A DNA stretch of 39,331 bases. Origin: Deltaproteobacteria bacterium (lineage in GTDB: Bacteria; Desulfobacterota; Syntrophobacteria; Syntrophobacterales; Syntrophobacteraceae). Shown here piece after piece: positions 9,589 to 16,974 of this stretch (position 1 is the stretch's first letter; each line of letters begins with the position of its first letter). The position numbers were made by a program, and so were the translations under genes. The notes below the pieces were generated by a model. That model did no database searches and was not told the origin of the DNA. It worked only from the letters and a program-made list of their open reading frames with translations. The stretch is from the NCBI GenBank assembly GCA_021813685.1, contig JAKAJS010000080.1:1-39331 (forward strand). Direction: 5' to 3'.

Positions 9589-9617
9589 GGTGGGCAAAAG
9601 CGTAAGCGTTGCCCACC
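9589..9617 (-). terminator. Hairpin downstream of the PNPOx-fold gene
   Basis: GGTGGGCAA and TTGCCCACC form a perfect 9-bp stem with an 11-nt loop. On the minus strand the stem is followed, after a few bases, by GGGGTTTTC. It sits 19 bp past the stop codon of the flavoprotein gene (9636-10088), so it probably ends that transcript. The T-run is short, so the termination strength is uncertain. Confidence 0.45.
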
Positions 9618-9635
9618 AAGAGGTTCCCCGGATAT

Positions 9636-10088
9636 TTATTTTCTTGCCTTACCGGTTATGTTGTCGATGTCGATCCTGATGCACACGGTCTTGGAAATCT
9701 CTTTCTCCGCATAGGCCCTCCCCTGCTCTTTGTAATCGGGGGAGTATTTATCGACAAGCGCAAGCAGGACATCCATCTTTTCGTCACCTTCGACGATGGT
9801 GGCACGGCCCCGAACGATTGCGCTCGAATAGGCGGTTGCGAATTTATCGGGCAAGACAGTCGCATTCCCCACGACGCAAAAGGAAACCTTGCTGTCCTTG
9901 CCGATGCGGTCCAGCTTCTCTCCTTCCAAGGCACCATGAAAGAGGATGCTTTCTCCGGTGTAGACGTAATTCAAGGGAACCCCGTAGGGATAGCCCTCCC
10001 CGCCGTTCAGGGACAAAACCCCGAATTCTCCTTCAAACAGAATCTTGTCCACTTCTGCGCGTTCAATGCCTCTATCTTTTCGTCTCAT
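9636..10088 (-). CDS. Pyridoxamine 5'-phosphate oxidase-fold flavoprotein (NimA-like family)
   Basis: Small FMN-binding split-barrel protein, 150 residues. It begins MRRKDRGI, a common start in the family that includes the nitroimidazole-resistance protein NimA, and continues with FGVLSLNGGEGYPYGVPLNY, FHGALEGEKLD and VSFCVVG, which correspond to the flavin-binding barrel strands. Members bind FMN, F420 or heme; the substrate of this one cannot be told from the sequence. AAGGAG lies just upstream of the ATG. It is 76 bp downstream of the TSUP permease gene on the same strand and could share its transcript, with the hairpin at 9589-9617 as the end. Confidence 0.85.
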   Translation of the reverse strand: MRRKDRGIERAEVDKILFEGEFGVLSLNGGEGYPYGVPLNYVYTGESILFHGALEGEKLDRIGKDSKVSFCVVGNATVLPDKFATAYSSAIVRGRATIVEGDEKMDVLLALVDKYSPDYKEQGRAYAEKEISKTVCIRIDIDNITGKARK

Positions 10089-10164
10089 TCACCACTCCTT
10101 GGGATTTACTATCAACTACCCGCCCCTGAATGCGGGCGCCATCCGACGGGGTCACAGGACGACA

Positions 10165-10926
10165 TCATTGCGCCGGTTCGGCCCGTGGTTTGGAGGTTCT
10201 CAGATACTTCGCTCCCATGAAAAGTATTGCCGTGACAAACACGATGCGCAAATCCATTTTGGGCAGGACATGGGCAAGAGAGCCTCCCAAAAAGGAACCC
10301 AGAAGAATGCCCGGGAGCAATGCCGGCAGGACGTTTTTCCGGACATTCCCCAGCCGCCAGTGAGTAAGGGCGCCTGCCGCGCCGATAGGGATCATGGCCA
10401 GAAGAGAACACCCTTGTGCAGTATACTGGGGAAACCCGAGAAGGAGCACCATGGAAGCCACCATGATCCCTCCTCCTCCCACGCCCATCATGCCCGAAAG
10501 AAACCCGGTAAAGGCGCCTGTCAGCAACAGGGCGACTATTTGGGGCCACCCGTGCACCATCCCGTGAGCATGGGGCAGGAAAGGTTTTAGCAGCAGGAAC
10601 GCAGAGATCCCCATCAGGAACCAGCCAAACGATCTTTTGAGTTTCCATTCCGGAAGAGTGTTGGCAAAGCGCGCCCCGACCCCCGAAGTGAATATGGCCG
10701 TAGAGGCGAGCAGCAAAGAGGCGAGAACATCCACAGAACCGTGCAGGGCATACGTCCCGGCCCCTGCAAGCCCTGTAAAAACGAGCGCGACAAGGCTCGT
10801 GCCGTGCGCCTCGTGTTGACTCAATTTCAAAATCCCCACCATCGCCGGTATCATGATCGCGCCGCCGCCAAGACCGACCAACCCGCCAAACAGCCCGGCG
10901 CCCAATCCAATTAAGAAAACCAACAT
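10165..10926 (-). CDS. TauE/SafE (TSUP) family membrane permease
   Basis: Integral membrane protein of 253 residues with about eight hydrophobic segments in two homologous halves. Each half opens with the glycine-rich signature of the family: GLFGGLVGLGGGAIMIPAMV near residue 12 and GFLSGMMGVGGGGIMVASMV near residue 140. TSUP proteins export or import small organic or inorganic sulfur anions (sulfite, sulfoacetate, thiosulfate) or other anions. The substrate is not deducible here. A strong GGAGGT lies upstream of the ATG. The gene precedes the flavoprotein gene in the same direction. Confidence 0.92.
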   Translation of the reverse strand: MLVFLIGLGAGLFGGLVGLGGGAIMIPAMVGILKLSQHEAHGTSLVALVFTGLAGAGTYALHGSVDVLASLLLASTAIFTSGVGARFANTLPEWKLKRSFGWFLMGISAFLLLKPFLPHAHGMVHGWPQIVALLLTGAFTGFLSGMMGVGGGGIMVASMVLLLGFPQYTAQGCSLLAMIPIGAAGALTHWRLGNVRKNVLPALLPGILLGSFLGGSLAHVLPKMDLRIVFVTAILFMGAKYLRTSKPRAEPAQ

Positions 10927-11048
10927 TTTTTTGCCACCTCCGGAATCGAAAACATTCTACACCAGGCGAGGCGGCAAAGAACACGAATTTGTTCCGGGAC
11001 TCGAATCGATATCTATCGGCCTGTGCGATTTGGGGGCGGGCCGAAATG

Positions 11049-11127
11049 AGACCGGAAAATCGCGAAAGGCGTCGGGTGGGCTCGAATCCGAGTCCCCGTT
11101 TGCCAAAGGGGACTCGGGGGGATTTTA
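11049..11127 (-). repeat. Interspersed hairpin repeat, family 1 (copy D, inverted orientation)
   Basis: Read on the minus strand, this aligns with the family-1 copies at 22462, 33931 and 37157. It has the same order: AAATCCCCC start, C-rich/G-rich hairpin, TCGA, CACCCGACGC, then a TTTCCGG end. Its hairpin is a 10-bp perfect stem (CCGAGTCCCC and GGGGACTCGG, 11086-11115). It is the most diverged copy and the only inverted one. It lies between the small gene ending at 11151 and the TSUP gene. Confidence 0.65.
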
Positions 11128-11150
11128 GACCGCCGTTCCGGACGGCTGTC

Positions 11151-11381
11151 TCACACCCGGTTCTCCTTGTAGGCGATCCAGTCGCCGCAGGAGTAGCCGA
11201 GCCGATATTCACTGAAGTTGGGATGCGCCGGAGGGTTTACCAGCAATTCGGAAAAATGAACGCCGTTTTCGAAAGTCTCGAAAGCGGCCACGACAGCCTC
11301 GTCGGGTGGAAGCTGAAAAAAAGCTTCTCTTCCGTCCAACAGATTCAGGACGAGCGTGCCAATCGTTTTCTTCGTTTCCAC
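11151..11381 (-). CDS. Small hypothetical protein
   Basis: A 76-residue frame starting at GTG (11381), chosen because GGGAGG lies 7 nt upstream. An in-frame TTG at 11408 would add nine residues but has a poorer signal. No family is recognised. The product is acidic to neutral and soluble, with a likely alpha/beta mix (TIGTLVLNLLDGREAFFQLP, FENGVHFSELLVNPP). It has one cysteine near the C-terminus (GYSCGDW). It faces the same way as the TSUP and flavoprotein genes, 224 bp upstream of the former and separated from it by a hairpin repeat. Confidence 0.5.
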   Translation of the reverse strand: METKKTIGTLVLNLLDGREAFFQLPPDEAVVAAFETFENGVHFSELLVNPPAHPNFSEYRLGYSCGDWIAYKENRV

Positions 11382-11743
11382 AGCCCTGCCTCCCGTTTCC
11401 GCAGACAACTTCTATCCAGGAGCGCAGCCCCTTGCGGATGCGCTCGCTTCTCAATTCGATTTTTTCTCGACGTTTTTGATGGTTGATCTTAGTAAAGATG
11501 TATTCATTTTGTCAAAGTTGGTTTGGTCACATTTGAGGCGAAAATCAGCCAAACGGATACCCTTAAAAAGCGGGAAAGAGAGGAAACTCTACCCGAAAAA
11601 TACAAAAAGACGGTATCTCCCGTAGCGCTTTCTTTATATTCATCGATTCTTTCCTCTATAATTTTCATTGAATTTCGCGTTCCTGAATAAAACCGATTCT
11701 GTTCCACCTTCCAGTACGGGAGGCAGGGTAATGTTTGCTTTGA
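11382..11743. other. AT-richer intergenic stretch, possible short minus-strand frame
   Basis: This gap before the LEA-like gene is visibly richer in A/T than its surroundings. A minus-strand frame at 11504-11668 starts with ATG and would give 54 residues (KIIEERIDEYKESATGD at the N-terminus). Its ribosome-binding site is poor and no family is recognised, so I do not call it a gene. No hairpin or repeat stands out. Confidence 0.4.
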
Positions 11744-11772
11744 TTGACAACATAAAGGAGCGCGCTTATTGA
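11744..11772 (+). promoter_or_regulatory. Possible sigma-70 promoter of the LEA-like/ATPase/metK group
   Basis: TTGACA at 11744-11749 is a perfect -35 box. With a 17-bp spacer the -10 would be TATTGA (11767-11772), a 3/6 match, inside a very A/T-rich stretch (TTATTGATATAAAG). The start codon of the first gene is 76 bp downstream. The following genes at 12541 and 15658 are close behind in the same direction and may share this promoter. Confidence 0.35.
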
Positions 11773-11847
11773 TATAAAGTTACAATTGAGTGATTTTTCG
11801 ATGATTTCTTTGTGACAGTCGAGCATTTGTCCGGGAAGGAGACTAAT

Positions 11848-12465
11848 ATGGCAAACGAAGAGGAAAAACCAAGCCGTAAATCGGAAGGAATTCGCGAGGG
11901 CTCTGCCACCAAATCGGAAGGAATACGGGAAGCTGCCGCCGCCAAAAAGGGCTCGGAAGAATTCGCCACACGATTCATAGGTACGGCGCGAAACGCTATT
12001 GGCGACACGCTGAAGGCAACGGGAGCCGTCGCCGTGGATGCGGTGAACACGGTACAGGCGGTGGTCAAAGGAACGGTGGGGGCGGCCGAGGAAGTCAGCC
12101 TGAACATTGTGGGAAGTACCGTCACCGTGGCCAAAGGCCTTGTGGGAGGGGTGTCCGATGTGGGCGGCGAGGTGCTCACGATTGCCCAGGGAGCCCTCTC
12201 GGGGACGATGCGGGGAGCCTCGGACCTCGGTGGGGAACTTGCCTCGGTAACCAAAAGAGCGATCCACGGAGGGATCGACGCGACCAGGGATATTGCCGTC
12301 AATGTCACGGCAACCTCGAAGGACACCCTGGGGGGCGTTATCGACACGGCGGGCTCTTTGGCGGAGGGACTCGTCGGGGCATCCAGAAACGTTCTGGTCG
12401 GAGCGGTAGGGGGTGTAAAGGACGTTTTGAATGCAGCCTTCCCGAAACCCACCGAGCGGCCCTGA
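11848..12465 (+). CDS. LEA/apolipoprotein-like Ala-Gly-Val-rich repetitive protein
   Basis: A 205-residue protein starting at the ATG with AAGGAG upstream. The N-terminus is charged and holds an 11-residue repeat: KSEGIRE at 11-17 and again at 22-28. From residue about 41 the chain is a long run of amphipathic, Gly/Ala/Val/Thr/Ser-rich segments with a loose 22-26-residue period (KGTVGAAEEV, KGLVGGVSDVGGE, RGASDLGGEL, DTLGGVIDTAGS). There is no signal peptide and no cysteine. The pattern resembles LEA-type stress or lipid/membrane-surface proteins. The function is not known. It lies 75 bp before the P-type ATPase gene, which suggests a membrane- or stress-related link with it. Confidence 0.75.
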   Translation: MANEEEKPSRKSEGIREGSATKSEGIREAAAAKKGSEEFATRFIGTARNAIGDTLKATGAVAVDAVNTVQAVVKGTVGAAEEVSLNIVGSTVTVAKGLVGGVSDVGGEVLTIAQGALSGTMRGASDLGGELASVTKRAIHGGIDATRDIAVNVTATSKDTLGGVIDTAGSLAEGLVGASRNVLVGAVGGVKDVLNAAFPKPTERP

Positions 12466-12540
12466 ACCGGGCATCACGCGCGAACGAAAACCGGTGGTCT
12501 CTGAAATCATCGGTTTGTTTTTTCCATGCGGGGGAAACGG

Positions 12541-15500
12541 ATGGTACGGCCAGTCCACACTGTGCTCGAGGGAAGAGCCAGGTTCAAGGTCGAGGGACTC
12601 TACGGCTCAAAGGCCATGCAAGAACACCTTGAAGCCGGGCTGTCGAGACATGAGGCGATTCTTGAAGTCTCTTCGAGCACGACGACCGGAAATATTCTGA
12701 TACGGTTCAACTCCGGCAACGATTCCAACTCCATTGCCAAAATCATCGAATCCGTGCTTAGGGATTACAGGGCCGATACAGTCCGCGGGGAGCCTGCCGG
12801 GGCGGAGAAACGCACCGGGGCCCAGCAGGGGGAACCCTCCTTCGCGGTTGCGGGAAAATCCGCAGGGGTGCTCGACAGGGCAAAAAGCGCGCTGTTCGGA
12901 CAGCAACACAGGACCCAACCTAAAGAGCCCTGGCACACTCTCCCTGCCGAAAGAGCTCTCAACACGCTCGAGAGTTCCGGGAAAACGGGTCTAAGCAGCA
13001 CGCAAGCAGCCGAACGTCTCGACCGGTATGGCCCGAACGCCCTCTCCCGGCCTTCGGCCAGATCGGGCTGGAGCATCTTCGCCGACCAGTTCAAATCCCT
13101 TCCCGTTGCCCTGCTCGGGGTTGCGGCGTCCATTTCCCTCCTTACGGGCGGCCTGGCCGATGCGGTCGTAATTCTGGGTGTGGTGGCAATCAACGGGGCC
13201 GTCGGCTTCAAAACGGAGAGCGAGGCCGAAAAGACCATAAACTCGCTAAAAGACCTGGTGAAGCCAACCGCGGATGTCCTTCGGGACGGCGCGGTAGCGA
13301 CCGTTTCCGCCGATCTGGTCGTACCCGGCGACATCCTCGTGCTCCGTCCGGGCTCCTACGTTGCCGCCGACGCGAGGCTGCTCGAGGCGAGCCACCTGAG
13401 TATCGACGAGTCGGTTCTTACCGGCGAAAGCATGCCGGCGGTAAAAACGATCGCCCCCCTTGCGCACGTGGATATCCCCCTAGCCGACAGGCTCAACATG
13501 ATCTACATGGGGACCCTGGTGACAGGGGGGCAGGGATTTGCGGTGGCCGTGGCCACGGGCGGATTTACCGAAGTGGGAAAACTCCAGGCGCTTCTGAGGG
13601 AGGCCTCCTCGCCGGCAACGCCCATGGAAAAACAGCTCACTAGACTGGGAAACCAGCTCGTTTTCATCTCGGGCCTCGCCTGCGGCCTGGTTTTCGCCGT
13701 TGGCCTTCTGCGCGGATACGGCTTTTTCACGATGCTCAAAACATCGATTGCGCTCGCCGTTGCCGCCGTCCCCGAAGGTCTGCCCGCCGTCGCAACGACC
13801 ACCCTGGCGCTCGGCCTCAGAAAGATGAAAAAGCACAGCGTGCTCATTCGCCACCTGAACGCCGTGGAGACCCTGGGGTGCATCCAGACGATATGCTTTG
13901 ATAAGACCGGTACGATCACACAAAACAGAATGTCGGTCGTGCGCCTCTTCTCGGGCATGAAAGAGGTGCGCGTAGCAAACGGCGGTTTCCTCTCGGGGGA
14001 TTGCGCCATTGCCCCACTCGACTCGAAAGAAATCACGAACCTTATAGAGACGTCGGTTCTGTGCAATGAAACCGAAATCGGGGAAGAAGCGGGCCGGTAT
14101 GTGCTGCACGGTTCCCCGACGGAGATCGCACTTATCAATCTCGGCCTCCAGTCCGGCATGGATGTGCGCGACCTGAGGCAAAGCCACCCGCTTCTCAAGG
14201 TGAACTATCGTTCGGAAAGCCGCCTTTTTATGGGCACCCTCCACGAATTCGAAGACAGGGGGCGCCGGCGACTGCTCATCGCCATGAAGGGAAGCCCGGT
14301 CGAAGTCCTCGCAATGTGCGGCTCGCATATTATAAACGGGGAAGAACTTCTTTTGAGCGAAGAGGACCGCTTCCTGATCGAACGCGAAAACGATAGAATG
14401 TCCGCCGATGCTCTGAGAGTTCTGGGAGTCGCCTGTGCCGTTGTGGAAAAAGAGGAGCAGTTCGGAACGTCGGCCGGTTTTGTCTGGCTGGGCCTTATCG
14501 GAATGGCCGACCCGGTGCGCCCCGGGGTCTCGGGGCTGATCCGCGAGTTTCACCGCGCCGGGATCGATACCGTTATGATCACGGGCGACCAGAGTCTTAC
14601 GGCCTATGCCGTCGGAAAAGAACTCGATCTCGCCTGCGGGAATCAAGTCGAAATACTCGACTCCACAGAGCTTGCCCGGATGGATTCCGGGGCGCTCCAG
14701 GCGGTTTCGGAAAGGGTGCATGTATTTGCGCGCGTCAGTCCGGCCTTCAAGCTGGAGATCGTTCAAGCGCTGCAGAGCAAAGGCAGGGTGATCGCGATGA
14801 CCGGAGACGGCATAAATGACGGGCCGGCTCTCAAAGCAGCCGATATCGGCATCGCCATGGGAGAGGGAGGCACGGACATAGCCCGGGAGGTCGCCGACGT
14901 GGTCCTCGAAGAGGACAACCTGGAGACGGTGATCGTCGCCGTTCGCGACGGCCGCACCATCTACAACAACATTCGAAAGGCCCTGCGATTTCTGCTCGCC
15001 ACCAATTTCAGCGAAATCATGGTGATGTTCGTGACGGTGGCCGCCGGGCTTCCCGCCCCCCTGGGGGCGATGCAGCTTCTTTGGATCAATCTCATCTCGG
15101 ATATCTTCCCGGGCCTCGCCCTGGCCATGGAACCCCCGGAACCCGATGTTCTCGACCGGCCGCCACGCTCCCCGGAGGAGCCCATTGTGAAGAGATCCGA
15201 CTTTAAGCGCCTCACGCTCGAAGCCGGAACGCTCACCTCCGGCGCCATGGCCGCCTACGCTTACGGGATCGCTCGCTACGGGCTCGGGGCGCAGGCTGGG
15301 ACCATTACCTTTCAGAGCCTCACCATGGGGCAGCTGTTGCATTCGATTAGCTGCCGGTCCGAAACGCACAGCCTCTTCCGTGGAGAAAGACTCCCGCCCA
15401 ACCGCTACCTCCAGATGGCCCTGGGCGGCTCCCTGGTGCTACAACTCCTCACCGTGCTCGTGCCGGGCCTTAGAAACCTTCTGGGCCTTACCCCGATCGG

Positions 15501-15642
15501 CCCGCTGGACGGCGCGGTCATAGCGGGAACAGCCGCTCTTCCGCTGTTGATAAACGAGGGAACCAAGAGCCCGATCGAAAAAAAACAGTTTGCCAAGTGC
15601 GAGGCAGTTCACCAGGCGGCCGAAGCGACAGAACTCGGCTAG
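12541..15642 (+). CDS. P2-type (Ca2+-ATPase-like) cation-translocating ATPase with N-terminal HMA-like domain
   Basis: Membrane cation pump of 1033 residues. An N-terminal module of about 80 residues (RARFKVEGLYGSKAMQEHL) resembles an HMA fold but lacks the metal-binding CxxC. The P-type core follows: cation-ATPase N-domain, TGES at 294-297, M4 PEGLP at 411-415, phosphorylated D454 in DKTGT, KGSP in the nucleotide domain, and GDGIND with D756/D760. In M5, ATNFSE places N822 and E825 where SERCA has N768 and E771. In M6, NLISD places N850, S853 and D854 where SERCA has N796, T799 and D800. Ca2+ or a similar cation is therefore the best guess. The ATG at 12541 has GGGGGAAACGG upstream; an earlier in-frame ATG (12526) has none. 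The gene is followed 15 bp later by the metK-like gene. Confidence 0.92.
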   Translation: MVRPVHTVLEGRARFKVEGLYGSKAMQEHLEAGLSRHEAILEVSSSTTTGNILIRFNSGNDSNSIAKIIESVLRDYRADTVRGEPAGAEKRTGAQQGEPSFAVAGKSAGVLDRAKSALFGQQHRTQPKEPWHTLPAERALNTLESSGKTGLSSTQAAERLDRYGPNALSRPSARSGWSIFADQFKSLPVALLGVAASISLLTGGLADAVVILGVVAINGAVGFKTESEAEKTINSLKDLVKPTADVLRDGAVATVSADLVVPGDILVLRPGSYVAADARLLEASHLSIDESVLTGESMPAVKTIAPLAHVDIPLADRLNMIYMGTLVTGGQGFAVAVATGGFTEVGKLQALLREASSPATPMEKQLTRLGNQLVFISGLACGLVFAVGLLRGYGFFTMLKTSIALAVAAVPEGLPAVATTTLALGLRKMKKHSVLIRHLNAVETLGCIQTICFDKTGTITQNRMSVVRLFSGMKEVRVANGGFLSGDCAIAPLDSKEITNLIETSVLCNETEIGEEAGRYVLHGSPTEIALINLGLQSGMDVRDLRQSHPLLKVNYRSESRLFMGTLHEFEDRGRRRLLIAMKGSPVEVLAMCGSHIINGEELLLSEEDRFLIERENDRMSADALRVLGVACAVVEKEEQFGTSAGFVWLGLIGMADPVRPGVSGLIREFHRAGIDTVMITGDQSLTAYAVGKELDLACGNQVEILDSTELARMDSGALQAVSERVHVFARVSPAFKLEIVQALQSKGRVIAMTGDGINDGPALKAADIGIAMGEGGTDIAREVADVVLEEDNLETVIVAVRDGRTIYNNIRKALRFLLATNFSEIMVMFVTVAAGLPAPLGAMQLLWINLISDIFPGLALAMEPPEPDVLDRPPRSPEEPIVKRSDFKRLTLEAGTLTSGAMAAYAYGIARYGLGAQAGTITFQSLTMGQLLHSISCRSETHSLFRGERLPPNRYLQMALGGSLVLQLLTVLVPGLRNLLGLTPIGPLDGAVIAGTAALPLLINEGTKSPIEKKQFAKCEAVHQAAEATELG

Positions 15643-15657
15643 AAGGAATGACCATCG

Positions 15658-16851
15658 ATGAAAACGCACTTCATCTTCGCCTCCGAATCGGCCACCGGGG
15701 GACATCCCGACAAACTCTGCGATCAGATAAGCGATGCCATCGTAGACCGATTTCTCGACCAGGACCCCCGGGCAAAGATTCGCGCCGAATGCGCCGTTTC
15801 CACCGCGGTGCTCTTCCTGGCGGCCAGGTTTTCGTCCACCGCGACCGTGGATGTCGCTCAGGTCGCCCGCAAGGTCATCAGGCAAGCGGGCTACGAGCAT
15901 GAAGATTTCAACAGCACGACATGCAGCATCCTGACCAGCCTGAAGGAACTCCCGCCTGACGACTCCCGGCGCTTCGACGAACGAAACCTCTCTGACGAAG
16001 AGATGGACCGAATCCATGTAAAGCAGCAGGGGACCTTTTTCGGCTACGCATGCAACCAGACCCCTTCCCTCATGCCCATGCCCATCATGCTCGCCCACAA
16101 GCTCGCCATGAGGATCGATTTTGTCCGGCAGCAGAAGCTTCTCCCTTACCTGGCCCCGGACGGAAAGACGCAGGTGGGTGTCGAGTACCGGGACCGCAAG
16201 CCTGCGGGGATTTACTCCGTGGGGGTCGCGGTAACCCAGCTTGCCGGGGCGACCAGGCCGTCCCGCAAGCTTTTCGACGACATACGCCAGGCGGTGATCG
16301 AACCCGTTTTCAGCGATGAACCCGTGCGGCCCGACGAACAAACCAAGCTGTTCATCAATCCCGAGGGGGTCACGATGCTGGGCGGTCCCTCGGTGCACTC
16401 GGGCCTTACCGGAAGGAAAAACGCCGTCGACACCTACGGCGAGTACTCGCGCTACAGCGGTTCGGCCTTGAGCGGCAAAGACCCGTTGAGAATCGACCGG
16501 GTCGGAGTCTACGCCTCCCGGTATGCGGCCAAAAATGTTGTGGCCGCCCACCTTGCCGACGAATGCGAAGTCCAGCTCACCTACTCCATCGGCTCCTCCC
16601 ACCCGGTCAGCGTCCAGGTGGATACCTTCGACACCGGCAAGCTTCCCGATACGGAAATTGCGGACCTGGTCAAGAAACACTTCGATTTCCGGCTGGCGGC
16701 GATCGTTAAGGAATTCGACCTGAGAAACCTGCCCGCCCGGATGAAGGGAGACTTCTACAGAAGGCTTGCGGTCTACGGCCACGTGGGCCGCACCGATCTC
16801 GAGCTTCCCTGGGAAAAAACGGACAGGGCGACACTTCTGGGTGAACAGTGA
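15658..16851 (+). CDS. Divergent methionine adenosyltransferase (MetK) paralogue
   Basis: The whole 397-residue chain aligns with MetK, the enzyme that makes S-adenosylmethionine from ATP and methionine: SESATGGHPDKLCDQISDA at the start, GLTGRK at 249-254, SGKD at 272-275, and the C-terminal YGHVGR and PWEKTD. Several hallmark residues are replaced. The GAGDQG signature reads HVKQQG (120-125), so the conserved Asp is Q123. The GD before GLTGRK reads VH (245-246 region), so another active-site Asp is His. GGGAFS reads SGSALS. The Gln in the conserved KQSP segment reads Leu. Other catalytic residues (GHPDK, PDGK, R253/K254, K274) remain. It may be an active variant, a SAM-related enzyme or a binding protein. 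AAGGA precedes the start. It sits 15 bp after the ATPase gene and 123 bp before a CBS-domain kinase. Confidence 0.85.
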   Translation: MKTHFIFASESATGGHPDKLCDQISDAIVDRFLDQDPRAKIRAECAVSTAVLFLAARFSSTATVDVAQVARKVIRQAGYEHEDFNSTTCSILTSLKELPPDDSRRFDERNLSDEEMDRIHVKQQGTFFGYACNQTPSLMPMPIMLAHKLAMRIDFVRQQKLLPYLAPDGKTQVGVEYRDRKPAGIYSVGVAVTQLAGATRPSRKLFDDIRQAVIEPVFSDEPVRPDEQTKLFINPEGVTMLGGPSVHSGLTGRKNAVDTYGEYSRYSGSALSGKDPLRIDRVGVYASRYAAKNVVAAHLADECEVQLTYSIGSSHPVSVQVDTFDTGKLPDTEIADLVKKHFDFRLAAIVKEFDLRNLPARMKGDFYRRLAVYGHVGRTDLELPWEKTDRATLLGEQ

Positions 16852-16866
16852 GCAGAAAAAAACGCA

Positions 16867-16895
16867 TTTTCACGAAGTTGTAACCCCCCCGTAAT
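16867..16895 (+). promoter_or_regulatory. Pho-box-like direct repeats upstream of CBS hybrid kinase 1
   Basis: Three heptamers with exact 11-bp period and 4-bp spacers: TTTTCAC (16867), TTGTAAC (16878) and CCGTAAT (16889). The E. coli PhoB half-site is CTGTCAT/CTGTAAC with the same spacing. The start codon lies 80 bp downstream. The -10 element is not obvious. The same arrangement precedes 22061, 24507 and 27182, and (on the minus strand) the porin ending at 29621. Confidence 0.5.
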
Positions 16896-16974
16896 AAAGA
16901 TTTGAGGCTCTCCCTCCGATAGAGGCACTGTACACGAGCATCTATTGGAATTCCTATTGCCGGAGAGCAAAAGA

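Noticed and set aside
13480-15369. 629-codon open frame antisense to the P-type ATPase
   Set aside because: It lies wholly within a gene with complete P-type motifs; the antisense product has no recognisable domain and results from GC-rich codon usage.
15439-16782. 447-codon open frame antisense to the MetK-like gene
   Set aside because: The sense strand encodes a full-length MetK fold; the antisense translation shows no family motif and no ribosome-binding site.
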